A DNA stretch of 55,629 nt from a virus: the IMG/VR virus record IMGVR_UViG_3300049479_000313, positions 1 through 55,629 of that record. One strand, given 5' to 3'. This document shows, piece after piece, positions 22,096 through 30,655 of the stretch. The position numbers and the translations under genes were made by a program. Position 1 is the first letter of the stretch; each line of letters opens with the position of its first letter. The notes under the pieces are model-generated. The model worked only from the letters and a program-made list of their open reading frames with translations. It was not told the origin of the DNA and did no database searches.

Positions 22096-22557
22096 ATGGG
22101 TGAAGATCGCTTCTGGGCCCGGCTGCGCACCCACCTGCCCGGGCACGTGGTGGCCCAACGTCTGACCGACCGGCTGGCGCTGGCGGTGCCCGACGTGGTG
22201 TGGACGTGGGACGGGGTCACCGGCTTCACCGAGCTCAAAGTCACAGCGCCGCTGGCCCGCAGCCCCGAGTTCCGCATTGACTGGCGCCCGGGGCAACCCG
22301 CGTGGCTGTGGCGCTGGGCCCATGCCGGGGCCCGGGCGGTGGCCACGGTCCACGTGGAGGGCGTGGGCCTCTACACGCTGGATCCGGCGTCGTGGGGGCT
22401 GGAGTGGGTGGAGCTCGTGCAGCAGCGGCTCCCGTTCACGAGTCCGTTGCTCACCCATCACTGGCCCGTGCCGGGGCGCGTGTGGCCGGGCGCCGGGCTC
22501 ACGCCGTGGCTGCGACGCGCCTGGACTAGCCTAACGCCTGCGTCGCCACTAGGTTAG
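22096..22557 (+). CDS. PD-(D/E)XK-type nuclease, putative (153 aa)
   Basis: Begins MGEDRFWARLRTHLPGH. VPDVVWTWDGVTGFTELKVT supplies D33, E46 and K48 in the D-x(12)-ExK spacing of PD-(D/E)XK nucleases (VRR-NUC, Holliday-resolvase and similar small phage nucleases). A helix (1-30) precedes it, as expected. The C-terminus is Trp/Pro-rich. It lies immediately before the terminase genes, so junction resolution before packaging or genome trimming are candidate roles. No ribosome site is seen because copy B of the repeat abuts the ATG. Confidence 0.65.
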   Translation: MGEDRFWARLRTHLPGHVVAQRLTDRLALAVPDVVWTWDGVTGFTELKVTAPLARSPEFRIDWRPGQPAWLWRWAHAGARAVATVHVEGVGLYTLDPASWGLEWVELVQQRLPFTSPLLTHHWPVPGRVWPGAGLTPWLRRAWTSLTPASPLG

Positions 22558-22562
22558 CGGCC

Positions 22563-23096
22563 ATGTCCGACCTCACTGACGATCGCGTGCTCGATCCCGA
22601 CCCGCCGTCCACGCGGGACGCGCCGCCGATGGCGGACGACACACCGCGCACCATGCCGGGCGTGTTCGAAGGCGAGTGGCGCACGCTGCCTAACGGGAGC
22701 CGCTGGACCGATGCCAACGGCAACTCGTGGCGTCGAGCCAAGAACGGACGCCTGAAGATTGGCGGCAGTCATCCGGGCGTCACCGGCCCCAAGCCGCAGG
22801 CGCTGCGGATGAAGGCCCGGGCCGACTTGAACGAGATCCTGGCGCTGGCGAAGAAGATCGCCAAGAACCCGAAGTCCAAGGCCCGCGACGTGCTGAAGGC
22901 GATTGAGGTGCTACACAAGGTGGGCGGCATGCAGAGCGTGGCCCTGTTGAACGCCGATGGTGACAACGCCACGTTGGCCCCGGTGCAGGTGGTGGAGAAC
23001 GTCATTCCCATTCCGGCCAGTCAGGCCGAGGCCCGGGCGGCGGAGGAGCGCGAGTTGCCCGCCTTGGAGTTTGAATCGGACGATGACGGCCAGTGA
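22563..23096 (+). CDS. Putative terminase small subunit (177 aa)
   Basis: Begins MSDLTDDRVLDPDPPST. A disordered acidic N-terminus (1-60) is followed by SRWTDANGNSWRRAKNGR, a basic GSHPGVTGPKPQALRMKAR segment and helices (ARADLNEILALAKKIAKNPKSK). It overlaps the large terminase by GTGA. Position and the DNA-binding-like basic helices support the small-subunit call; the sequence itself is not diagnostic. Confidence 0.6.
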   Translation: MSDLTDDRVLDPDPPSTRDAPPMADDTPRTMPGVFEGEWRTLPNGSRWTDANGNSWRRAKNGRLKIGGSHPGVTGPKPQALRMKARADLNEILALAKKIAKNPKSKARDVLKAIEVLHKVGGMQSVALLNADGDNATLAPVQVVENVIPIPASQAEARAAEERELPALEFESDDDGQ

Positions 23097-24346
23097 CCGT
23101 TGTCACGCTGAGTCCATGGCAGACGCGCGTCTACCGGGATCCGGCGCGCTTCAAGGTCATCATTGCGGGACGGCAAAGCGGCAAGTCGCACGAAGTGCGC
23201 ACGGAGATGATTACGGCAGCCCTCGCTCGGCCTCGGCAGCTGGTGGAGTACTTCGCGCCGACACGCGACATGGCCCAGGACCTGATGTGGGATCCGCTCA
23301 AGCAGACCTTGAGCGAGGGCTACATTCTCAAGATCAACGAGTCCCGGCTCCAGATCACCACGCGCAACAACAGCATCCTCCGGCTCCGGAGCGCCGACGT
23401 GCCCGACCGGGCCAAGGGCGTGGGCCGACACTTGGTGGTGCTGGACGAGTTCGTGCAGATGGAGAAGGACATCTGGTACGAGGCCATTCGGCCGTCCCTG
23501 TCGGCCACGGGCGGGCGGGCCATCTTCACCAGCACGCCCAAGGGCTACAACTGGGGCTACGACCTGTGGCTCCGGGCCTTGAACCCGGACTATCCGCAGT
23601 GGAGCGCCCACACGGTCACGTCGCTGGACGCGGGCCTCATCAGCGCCGACGACATCGCCGAGGCCCGGGCGACGCTGGACCCGCGCACGTTTCGGCAAGA
23701 GTACGAGGCCAGCTTCGAGACGCTGTCGGGGCGCGTGTACGATCGCTACAGCCGGGCACCGTATCCCGAGGGCAACTTGGATGCGAGCGTGTGCGATGAT
23801 CCGGACTTGCCCTTGCTGGTCGGCATGGACTTCAACGTGCATCCCATGAGCGCCACGTTAGGCGTCATGCGGGCCGACGAGTACCATGTGTTCCAGGCCC
23901 TGGAGCTCCCCACCAGCAACACGGAGGAGATGGCGCAGTATCTGCGGCAGTATGCCGGGGACCGGCGCGTGGTCCACGTGTGCCCGGACCCCAGCGGGCG
24001 CAGTCGGCGCACCAGTGCCCAGCGCGACACGACGGACTTCACGATCCTGGAGTCGTTCGGCCACTTTGTGGATGCGCCGTTCAAGGCCCCACTGGTGGGC
24101 GACCGGGTCAACAACACCCAGTCCAATCTGGGCAGCACGGACGGGCGTCGCCGCGTGCGCATTCATCCCACGGGCGGCGCCCTGCTGGGCCGGGCGCTGG
24201 ATGGTCTGACGTACAAGGAAGGCACCAACGTCGTGAACAAGGACAGCGGTCTGGATCACTTGCCGGATGCGCTGGGGTACGTGCTGTGGCAGGAGTTCAA
24301 CCTCCTCACGCGATCCTGGACCGTGAAATCCTACCGGAGTTCGTGA
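23093..24346 (+). CDS. terL: Terminase large subunit (417 aa)
   Basis: The packaging ATPase-nuclease. Walker A AGRQSGKS (G26-S32) and Walker B LVVLDEF (D118-E119), then TSTPKGYNW (coupling motif). The nuclease domain has GMDFNVH (D246), VCPDPSG (about 300) and SGLDHLPDALGY (D388, D392) as RNase H-fold acidic residues. GTG is the start, set by the GTGA overlap with the previous gene. At 417 residues it is on the short side for TerL but contains both domains. Contains CGTTAGGC at 23856. Confidence 0.95.
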   Translation: MTVVTLSPWQTRVYRDPARFKVIIAGRQSGKSHEVRTEMITAALARPRQLVEYFAPTRDMAQDLMWDPLKQTLSEGYILKINESRLQITTRNNSILRLRSADVPDRAKGVGRHLVVLDEFVQMEKDIWYEAIRPSLSATGGRAIFTSTPKGYNWGYDLWLRALNPDYPQWSAHTVTSLDAGLISADDIAEARATLDPRTFRQEYEASFETLSGRVYDRYSRAPYPEGNLDASVCDDPDLPLLVGMDFNVHPMSATLGVMRADEYHVFQALELPTSNTEEMAQYLRQYAGDRRVVHVCPDPSGRSRRTSAQRDTTDFTILESFGHFVDAPFKAPLVGDRVNNTQSNLGSTDGRRRVRIHPTGGALLGRALDGLTYKEGTNVVNKDSGLDHLPDALGYVLWQEFNLLTRSWTVKSYRSS

Positions 24347-24350
24347 CCCT

Positions 24351-24731
24351 ATGACCACTCATCTGTGCCCGCGCCGCGCGGAACTCCCGCCCAACTCGCC
24401 GCTCCCCGACGGGGAGGATACGTGGATCGACGGACGCACCTGCTCTTTCTGCGGATCCATTTCCGGCGACGCTTTCATGTTGCTCGTGCGGAAGGGCGCC
24501 GTCATTGACCCGACGGACAAGTCGTACAAAGCGTACATCCAGGATCGAGGAACTGACCCGGAGGAGGGACCGAGACCCGTCGAGACTGGATTCTCGAAGT
24601 TCTACTTCCAGCACCTGAGCGAGGAGCAACAGCGCGCGTTCGTTGGCCTGTGCAACGCGGGCACGGTGCGGCTCGGCTGGCCCGGGCGCTTCTACGTGTG
24701 GCCCTTCTTCATGACCGTGGTGCCCCGATGA
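24351..24731 (+). CDS. Hypothetical protein with CxxC motif (126 aa)
   Basis: Begins MTTHLCPRRAELPPNSP. DGRTCSFCGSISGDAFM holds a CxxC; an earlier C6 may complete a metal site. The second half ends in aromatic GWPGRFYVWPFFM. Similar small proteins sit between terminase and portal in some siphophages without assigned function. Overlaps the portal gene by ATGA. Confidence 0.7.
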   Translation: MTTHLCPRRAELPPNSPLPDGEDTWIDGRTCSFCGSISGDAFMLLVRKGAVIDPTDKSYKAYIQDRGTDPEEGPRPVETGFSKFYFQHLSEEQQRAFVGLCNAGTVRLGWPGRFYVWPFFMTVVPR

Positions 24732-26218
24732 CTACCCCGCAACTGGCGAACGACTCGCCCGACTACAAGCATCCGCAGTACGCGGTCATGCGGGCCCTGT
24801 GGCAGGTGTGTCGTGACTTCGTGGCGGGCACGGCCACCGTGCGCGCCAAGCGCGAGACCTACCTGCCTCGGCACGAGGCCGAGGAGCCGGCCGATTACGA
24901 CCTCCGGCTGAAGTACGCGGTGGTCTACAATGCGTTTGCCCGGGCGCTGGACGCATTGACCGGCCTCGCCTTCCAGAACAACCCCGAGCTGGGCGCCGAT
25001 GTCGGCCCGCAGACCCGGGCGGACTGGGAGAACATCGACCTCAAGGGCACGCATGGCGACGTGTTTGCCCGGCGCCTGTTGCTGGAGGGCTTGATCACGG
25101 GCTATGTGGGGCTCCTGACCGACATGCCGCCCGCGCGCCCGAACCTCACCTTGGCGCAGGAGCGCGCGCTCGGCGTGCGCCCCTATTGGGTGATGTACAC
25201 GGCCGAACAGATCGTCAACTGGCGCGTGGGGCCGATGGACGATGGCCAGTTGGGCCTGACCTTGCTCGTGCTGGATGAGCCGGTCGTGGTGCCCGACGGG
25301 GCCTTCGGCCAGAAGACCATTCCCCAGTTCCGCGTCTTCCGCAAGGATGCCCCCGGGGCCCCGGTGCTGTGGCAGGTGTGGCGTCAGGAAGCGGGCAAGG
25401 CGTACACGATCTTCGAGGAGGGAGTGCTCACCAATCCGCGCATCCCCTTCGGCGTGGGCAAGTTCGGGCCCACCACGAACGGCGCATGGCTGGACACGCG
25501 TCCGCCGCTGTACGACTTGGCCGAGCTGAACATCTCGCACTATCGGTTGCTCACCGATCGGCGGCACATCATGCACTTGGCGTGCGTGCCTATTCTGGCG
25601 GAGATCGGAAGCACGCCCCCGAAGCCGGGCCAACAGCAGCGGGTCATCGGCCCGGGCGCCTTGGTACAGATCCCTAACCCGGACGGCGACCTGAAGTATG
25701 TGGAGCCTGCGGGCACGGGTCTTGCCCCCACGCGCGAGGAACTGCAGGACACGGAGCGGCGCATGGCGCAGACGTCACTGGCCTTCCTCGCCAGCGAGAC
25801 GCGCGCCGCCGAGACCGCCGAGGGCAAGCGCATTGACAGCGCCGCACAGAACGCCACCCTCAGCTCCACGATCCGGGCACTGGAGGATTTGCTGGAAGAG
25901 GCGTTAGGTCATCACGCGTACTACCGGAACGAGACGCCCGGCAGTGTGACGCTGAACCGGCAGTTCGAGGAGCTGGAGCTCACGCCGCAGATGATCAAGG
26001 TGCTGAGCGACATGGTGGCCGTGAACCAGCTGGACTTGGACACGTTCTGGGAGCTGCTGAAGCAGGGGCGCATCCTGCCCGAAGGGTTCAAGGCCGACGT
26101 GGTCAAGGCCCGGCTCCTGGACGGGGGCGCGCTCACCGTGCCGTCCGAGAAGGAGCTGGACGAAAAGCTCCCGAAGGACGACGAAACTCCTCCGGAGGAG
26201 GAGGAGGAAACGGCATGA
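24728..26218 (+). CDS. Portal protein, DUF4055 type (496 aa)
   Basis: Begins MTTPQLANDSPDYKHPQY. The opening YKHPQYAVMRALWQVCRDFVAGTATVRAKRETYLP and AVVYNAFARALDALTGLAFQNNP are typical of DUF4055 portal proteins, which form the dodecameric ring at the DNA-entry vertex. Middle helices (about 340-410) would line the channel; the C-terminus is acidic and disordered (LPKDDETPPEEEEETA). The start overlaps the preceding stop (ATGA). Contains CGTTAGGT at 25902. Confidence 0.9.
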   Translation: MTTPQLANDSPDYKHPQYAVMRALWQVCRDFVAGTATVRAKRETYLPRHEAEEPADYDLRLKYAVVYNAFARALDALTGLAFQNNPELGADVGPQTRADWENIDLKGTHGDVFARRLLLEGLITGYVGLLTDMPPARPNLTLAQERALGVRPYWVMYTAEQIVNWRVGPMDDGQLGLTLLVLDEPVVVPDGAFGQKTIPQFRVFRKDAPGAPVLWQVWRQEAGKAYTIFEEGVLTNPRIPFGVGKFGPTTNGAWLDTRPPLYDLAELNISHYRLLTDRRHIMHLACVPILAEIGSTPPKPGQQQRVIGPGALVQIPNPDGDLKYVEPAGTGLAPTREELQDTERRMAQTSLAFLASETRAAETAEGKRIDSAAQNATLSSTIRALEDLLEEALGHHAYYRNETPGSVTLNRQFEELELTPQMIKVLSDMVAVNQLDLDTFWELLKQGRILPEGFKADVVKARLLDGGALTVPSEKELDEKLPKDDETPPEEEEETA

Positions 26219-26493
26219 GCGACGGTCCGTGGACGCGCGTGTATCTGGAAGACGGGTCGCACATTGATGCGGACCCGGATGCGTTTCATGAGGTGCATCG
26301 CGCCTTGGCCGAGAACGCTCATGTACTGCAGGTGTACGGCGTGAGCGGCGAGGAGCGGTTGATCCCGGTGCGACGCATTGTGGATGCCGTGCGGTGGACC
26401 CCCGCGCAGATGGACGCCGTCGCTGCGCGTGAGCGCGTGGTGAACGGCACATGGCGCCGGGAACGTAAGGAGTGGGAGGATGAGGATTGCTGA
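26215..26493 (+). CDS. Hypothetical head-region protein (92 aa)
   Basis: Begins MSDGPWTRVYLEDGSHID. Acidic, with a small beta-rich N-terminus and a C-terminal helix ending RKEWEDEDC. It starts on the portal stop (ATGA; GGAGGAGGAGGAAACGGC is a strong ribosome site) and its end overlaps the MuF gene. Function unknown. Confidence 0.7.
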   Translation: MSDGPWTRVYLEDGSHIDADPDAFHEVHRALAENAHVLQVYGVSGEERLIPVRRIVDAVRWTPAQMDAVAARERVVNGTWRRERKEWEDEDC

Positions 26494-28196
26494 CCATCGG
26501 CGAGGAACTGCAACGGCGCGCGGCGGTTGACGCAGCGGGCCGCAGCATGGGCCTCGCCGCCGGGCGCACGTTACGCACCGCGTTCAAGCGCGTGGCGGGG
26601 GAACTCCAGCGCGAATCCCTGAGTCTGTCGCGGCGCGCCGAGCTCACGGCCTTCTTGGCCCGCAGCAGTGCCACGTTAGGCGCGGCGTACCAGAAGGTCG
26701 CGGCCGAGCAGGTGCAGTGGGCCCGCACCGTGGCCAAGGGCATGGGCGAGCACACGTCGGCCGCCATGGAGCGCCTGTTGGGGCAGCAGGGCCGCGTGCT
26801 GCTGACGGCCGAGCGCGTGGACGCCATTGTGGCCTTGCCCATCATGGATCTGCCGTTAGGCGACTGGTGGCGTCGCGAGGCCACGCAACTCAGCGAGCGT
26901 GTGCGCACGGCCCTGCAGCAGGGCCTTCTCCAGGGCCTGTCCATGCGGGACATCGCCCGGAGCTTGAGCGGCGTTGACCCCCGGGACCGCAGCGCCTATC
27001 GCGCGGCCTTGGCCCGGGCCATGACCGTGGCCCGCACCACGGCCAGCGCCGTGGCCACCCACACGGACAAGGCCATCTTCGCCGCGTTAGGCCCGGGCAT
27101 CACGGACCGCTATGTGTACCGGGCCACGCTGGATGGGCGGACCTCGACCATCTGCCGGGGCGCCGATGGTCGGGTGTTCCGTTACGGGGAAGCCGGGGCG
27201 CTGGAGCCACCGCTGCATCCCAACTGCCGCAGCACCATCATCCCGCTGATCAACCCGCAGGGGCGCACCGATGACCAGAAGCGGCGCTTGCGGGAGTTCT
27301 ACGGCACGGACGGGCGCCTGCCGCCCACGCGCACGCCGAAGATGTACGACGACTGGCTGAAGAAGCAGCCGCGCCGCGTGCAGGAGGAGATCCTGGGCAC
27401 GGAGCTGGCCACGCGCTTCCGCGCCGGGGACGTGGCGTTGCTGGAGGCGCTGGGGCAGAGCCGTTTGGCGTTCAGCACGGAAAAGCAAATGCTTAGCACG
27501 GTGCTCGCTAACGCCAGAGAGATCTCCGCCCCGGTTGTCCCGCAACCTGCCGCCCGGGGGCGCCCTTCAGGTGTCCTTTCCAAGGCGCAAGACATCTTTT
27601 CTCACTGGGCCGTTTCCCCTGAAATTCAGAGGGAGGCCCGGGAAGTCCTGTCCGCGATAGATACGGTGCACTACGTTCCTGACCGGAAGATCCGTCTTGG
27701 GTTCTCCCACCTCCCTCCGAGTTCTCGCGGAGTGCTCGGCTTGGTGAGCCGTTCGGGCCTGCAGTTGAAGACGGGACTGGGGCCGAGGAAAGTCGGGAGC
27801 ACTGTGTCCCACGAGTATGGTCATGTTGTGGACTGGATGCTTGCTCCTCCTGGAACGGCCAAAAGCACCGGGAAATTCGCGAGCGGATCTTGGAGAACGA
27901 CCGCAGGCGCGGCATCCGAGCATTGGAAGGACTTCTGGTCCGTGGTCAAGAACTCGCCCGAATACCGGGGTTGGCAAGATTCCCGGGCGACCGCTCGTGG
28001 GAGTACGAGGGACCTCTACGATTACGCTCTGGAGGACGAGGAGGTATTCGCTCGTGGGTATGCCCAATGGATCGGACGTCGGGTGAACAGGCCAGGACTC
28101 TACGCCGGGTCGGCCTTCCAGTGGAGCGAAGCCTCGTTTCCAGATCTCTCGAAAGCGTACGATAGACTCTTCCAAGCGTTAGGACTCTTGAAATGA
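26487..28196 (+). CDS. MuF/gp7-type minor head protein fused to a zincin-like C-terminal domain (569 aa)
   Basis: TTG start (26487) after GGAGGATGAGGA. Residues 1-260 are helical and end with TLDGRTSTICRGADGRVF and PPLHPNCRSTIIPL, the SPP1 gp7/Mu F signature. After a linker, residues about 355-569 differ: STVSHEYGHVVDW provides an HExxH metalloprotease motif (H442, E443, H446) and LEDEEVFARGYAQWIGRR (E518/E519) the likely third zinc ligand. From about 27480 the DNA is richer in A/T and uses AAA, TTT and TCT codons unlike the upstream part, a sign of transfer. MuF proteins with swapped C-terminal toxin domains are known in temperate phages. Octamers at 26674, 26854 and 27085 lie only in the MuF half. 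Confidence 0.85.
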   Translation: MLTIGEELQRRAAVDAAGRSMGLAAGRTLRTAFKRVAGELQRESLSLSRRAELTAFLARSSATLGAAYQKVAAEQVQWARTVAKGMGEHTSAAMERLLGQQGRVLLTAERVDAIVALPIMDLPLGDWWRREATQLSERVRTALQQGLLQGLSMRDIARSLSGVDPRDRSAYRAALARAMTVARTTASAVATHTDKAIFAALGPGITDRYVYRATLDGRTSTICRGADGRVFRYGEAGALEPPLHPNCRSTIIPLINPQGRTDDQKRRLREFYGTDGRLPPTRTPKMYDDWLKKQPRRVQEEILGTELATRFRAGDVALLEALGQSRLAFSTEKQMLSTVLANAREISAPVVPQPAARGRPSGVLSKAQDIFSHWAVSPEIQREAREVLSAIDTVHYVPDRKIRLGFSHLPPSSRGVLGLVSRSGLQLKTGLGPRKVGSTVSHEYGHVVDWMLAPPGTAKSTGKFASGSWRTTAGAASEHWKDFWSVVKNSPEYRGWQDSRATARGSTRDLYDYALEDEEVFARGYAQWIGRRVNRPGLYAGSAFQWSEASFPDLSKAYDRLFQALGLLK

Positions 28197-28381
28197 AGAA
28201 TTTCCTTTCTCCTGCGGAGCTCGACCGAATCAAGCGGTTGATGGAGTTAGGGCGTTCAACCGAACAAATTCTGGAAGAGTTCCCTCTCGAAAAGCGTGAT
28301 TTGGCAGCGGAAGGGCTAACCGCCTTTTCTGGAGGAGATGTCGATCGTGAAAGTTTCTTGAGTGCCCAGACCGGGCACTGA
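28193..28381 (+). CDS. Small protein after the MuF-zincin gene, possible partner (62 aa)
   Basis: Begins MKNFLSPAELDRIKRLMEL at the ATGA overlap. It shares the lower-GC composition of the zincin-coding end and not that of the scaffold gene that follows. Acidic and helical (LGRSTEQILEEFPLEKRDLAAEG). A neutralising partner for the zincin domain is suggested by coupling and shared origin, but nothing in its sequence proves it. Confidence 0.65.
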   Translation: MKNFLSPAELDRIKRLMELGRSTEQILEEFPLEKRDLAAEGLTAFSGGDVDRESFLSAQTGH

Positions 28382-28435
28382 CCCCAGAGGCGCGGGGCGT
28401 AGCACAGCGCCGGACCTTTACCCGTTAGGTGACCT

Positions 28436-29281
28436 ATGGCAGGGAAGATGAAGGCAGTACTCACGGCAGCGGAGCACGCGGCACTGGTCTCCGACGACCA
28501 GAAGGGGCTGTACGAGGAGGGCGAGGACGGCAAGTTCTTCCTCTCGGTGGACGGCATTGACGACCACGCCAGCGTCAAGGGCATGAAGAGCGCGCTGCAG
28601 CGCCTCAAGCAGGAGGAGGCCCGCCTGAAGAAGCAGCTGGGCACCCTGCCGGAGGGCGTCACGCCGGAGGAGATCGCGCAGATGGTGGCGGAGCGTGCCG
28701 AGGCCGAGGAGGCCAAGAAGAAGGCCGCCGGGGCGTGGGAAGACCTCAAGAAACAGCTCAACGAGCAGCACGCCAAGGCCCTCCAGAAGGAGCAGGCGCG
28801 CGTAGCCGCCCGGGAGGCCTTCATCCGGAAACTCGTCGTCGAGAACAACGCCGTGGCCGCCCTGACCGAGGCCGGGGCCTCGAAACACGGGGTGCGCTTA
28901 CTTCTTCCGCACGTGATGAGTAGTTTGGAGGCGGTAGCGCAGGAGGACGGCGACGCCTTCTCCATGCAAGTGACCGTCATGGGCCCGGACCGGAAGCCCC
29001 GGCTCAGCCCTGCCGGGAACGGAGCCCCGATGGGGCTCGCCGAGTTCGTGAAGGAGATGCGCCAGAGCGAGGACTTCGCGATGGCCTTCGAGGGGACGAA
29101 GTCCGGCGGTAGCGGAGCGCCCCAGAGCACGGCACCGGGAGCCGGTGGAGTGCGGAACTTGGCAGACTTGAAGTCGCCGGGCGACAAGGCGAAGTTCATC
29201 GCCGAGCGCGGTCTGGACGCCTTCAACCAGCTTCTCGCGGCCGACGCCCCCGCTCATCCGTTCGGGGCGCCCAAGCCCTAA
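28436..29281 (+). CDS. Capsid scaffolding protein, putative (281 aa)
   Basis: Begins MAGKMKAVLTAAEHAAL. Residues about 45-135 form a long Glu/Lys/Gln coiled coil (QRLKQEEARLKKQLG), followed by a Gly/Pro/Ser-rich linker and a short C-terminal helical region, the classic scaffold layout placed immediately before the major capsid gene. The leader CCCGTTAGGTGACCT carries an intergenic octamer variant whose AGGTGA could serve as ribosome site. Confidence 0.8.
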   Translation: MAGKMKAVLTAAEHAALVSDDQKGLYEEGEDGKFFLSVDGIDDHASVKGMKSALQRLKQEEARLKKQLGTLPEGVTPEEIAQMVAERAEAEEAKKKAAGAWEDLKKQLNEQHAKALQKEQARVAAREAFIRKLVVENNAVAALTEAGASKHGVRLLLPHVMSSLEAVAQEDGDAFSMQVTVMGPDRKPRLSPAGNGAPMGLAEFVKEMRQSEDFAMAFEGTKSGGSGAPQSTAPGAGGVRNLADLKSPGDKAKFIAERGLDAFNQLLAADAPAHPFGAPKP

Positions 29282-29313
29282 CCCGCATTACCACACCCTG
29301 AGAGGACCCTGCA

Positions 29314-30285
29314 ATGGCAACGGGCAAATACAGCGACGTCAAGATCTACGAGGCGGAGTTCTACGGCGGCATGAACGAGTCAGTCGCCCAGAACGTCAAC
29401 GTCTTCAACGCAGCCAGCAATGGCGCCATCCGACTGATCAGCATCCCCCAGAAGGGGCACTACGAGAAGACGTCCTTCTGGAAGGACATCTCGGGTCTCG
29501 TCAGCCGCCGAGACATCACCAGCGTGGCGGGAGTGACCGATCTCGCGATGGCGCAGGACGAGACGGTGGCCGTCAAGCTGAACCGGAAGATCGGTCCGGT
29601 GGGCCAGACGCTCGACACGTGGCGCAAGCTGGGGCTGAACTCCAGCGAGATGTCCTTCCAGTTCGGCAAGCTGGTCGGCGACCGCGTCACCAAGGAGTGG
29701 GTCAACCTCGCCTTGTCCGCTGCCAGTGCGGCCATCGGCGCGGTCGGCGCGCTGGTGCACACCATCAGCGCCAACGGCACCATCACCCACGGGGAGATGG
29801 TCAAGGGCAGCGCCAAGATGGGCGACGCCGCCGGGCGCGTGCGCGCGTACGTCATGCACAGCAAGCCGTTCTTCGACTTGCTGGGTCAGTCGCTGACGGA
29901 CAAGATCGTCAACGTGGCCGACATGGTCATCTTCCAGGGCAACGTCGCCACGTTCGGGCGCCCGGTCATCGTCACCGATGCGCCGGGCCTGCTGGTCACG
30001 GGCACGCCGGACCTCTACCACACGCTCGCCCTGACGGAGGACGCCATCGTCGTCAACGAGAGCGAGCAGCGGGAGATCCTCAGCGACATCGCGCTGGGCA
30101 CCGAGAACATCATCATGCGGGCACAGGGCGAGTACGCCTACAGCATCAAGATCAAGGGCACCAAGTGGGACATCGCCAACGGCGGGCTCAACCCGCTGGA
30201 CGCGGCGATCGCCACGGGCAGCAACTGGGACAAGGTCGTGACCGACAACAAGGACATGGCCGGGTTCAAGATCGTCTCTGGCTAA
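29314..30285 (+). CDS. Major capsid protein (323 aa)
   Basis: Begins MATGKYSDVKIYEAEFYGG. The length, central FQFGKLVGDRVTKEWVNLALSAA helix (spine-like), AYVMHSKPFFDLLGQ and the C-terminal beta-rich part fit the capsid family that accompanies DUF4055 portals, with an expected HK97 fold. It follows the scaffold and is separated from the next gene by a strong hairpin. Ala-Leu-Gly at 30091 is encoded with CTG rather than the TTA word common elsewhere, as expected for a highly translated gene. GAGAGGACCCTGCA precedes the ATG. Confidence 0.88.
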   Translation: MATGKYSDVKIYEAEFYGGMNESVAQNVNVFNAASNGAIRLISIPQKGHYEKTSFWKDISGLVSRRDITSVAGVTDLAMAQDETVAVKLNRKIGPVGQTLDTWRKLGLNSSEMSFQFGKLVGDRVTKEWVNLALSAASAAIGAVGALVHTISANGTITHGEMVKGSAKMGDAAGRVRAYVMHSKPFFDLLGQSLTDKIVNVADMVIFQGNVATFGRPVIVTDAPGLLVTGTPDLYHTLALTEDAIVVNESEQREILSDIALGTENIIMRAQGEYAYSIKIKGTKWDIANGGLNPLDAAIATGSNWDKVVTDNKDMAGFKIVSG

Positions 30286-30292
30286 CCCCCGG

Positions 30293-30326
30293 CCCGTAGG
30301 GAGAGGATCGCTCCTCTCCCTACGGG
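30293..30326 (+). terminator. Perfect 15-bp stem hairpin after the capsid gene
   Basis: CCCGTAGGGAGAGGA (30293-30307), loop TCGC, then the exact inverse TCCTCTCCCTACGGG (30312-30326). It lies eight bases after the capsid stop. No clear T-run follows, so it may be a partial terminator or an mRNA-end stabiliser that raises capsid expression over downstream genes. Confidence 0.75.
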
Positions 30327-30359
30327 GCGCTCCGTCATCTTCCACTTCTCACTTCTTCC

Positions 30360-30629
30360 ATGCGCGTTCTCATCTACGCCGATACCAAGTCCTCGCGCAA
30401 GCTGCGAGACAAGCTCCGCGCCGAGCGGCACTCGGCCATCCTGTGCAACCCTGAGTTCTACGCCCCGGCGGATCTTCGGGAAGCCGAGGTCGTCTACTTC
30501 CCGGAAGGCCACCGACTCGCTGAGCAGGTGGCGGCGGACGCGGCCGACAAGGTCCAGTTGGAATGGATCAAGGCCCCCAGCAAGAAGGACGCGGCGCCCG
30601 AGGGCGGCGACACGACCCCGGTGGCCTGA
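30360..30629 (+). CDS. Hypothetical head-region protein (89 aa)
   Basis: Begins MRVLIYADTKSSRKLRDKL. The N-terminal strand and basic helix recall a Rossmann-like mini-domain often encoded after major capsid genes in related siphophages; function is unknown there too. The C-terminus is a disordered acidic and Pro tail (KKDAAPEGGDTTPVA). Confidence 0.7.
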   Translation: MRVLIYADTKSSRKLRDKLRAERHSAILCNPEFYAPADLREAEVVYFPEGHRLAEQVAADAADKVQLEWIKAPSKKDAAPEGGDTTPVA

Positions 30630-30655
30630 CCTTTCCCTTTCGGAGCTGACGCCTC

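Noticed and set aside
22529-22557. Inverted repeat around CCTAACG and AGGTTAG at the end of the nuclease gene
   Set aside because: The arms do not pair when aligned; it is a reversed octamer followed by a coincidental CTAGGTTAG at the stop codon.
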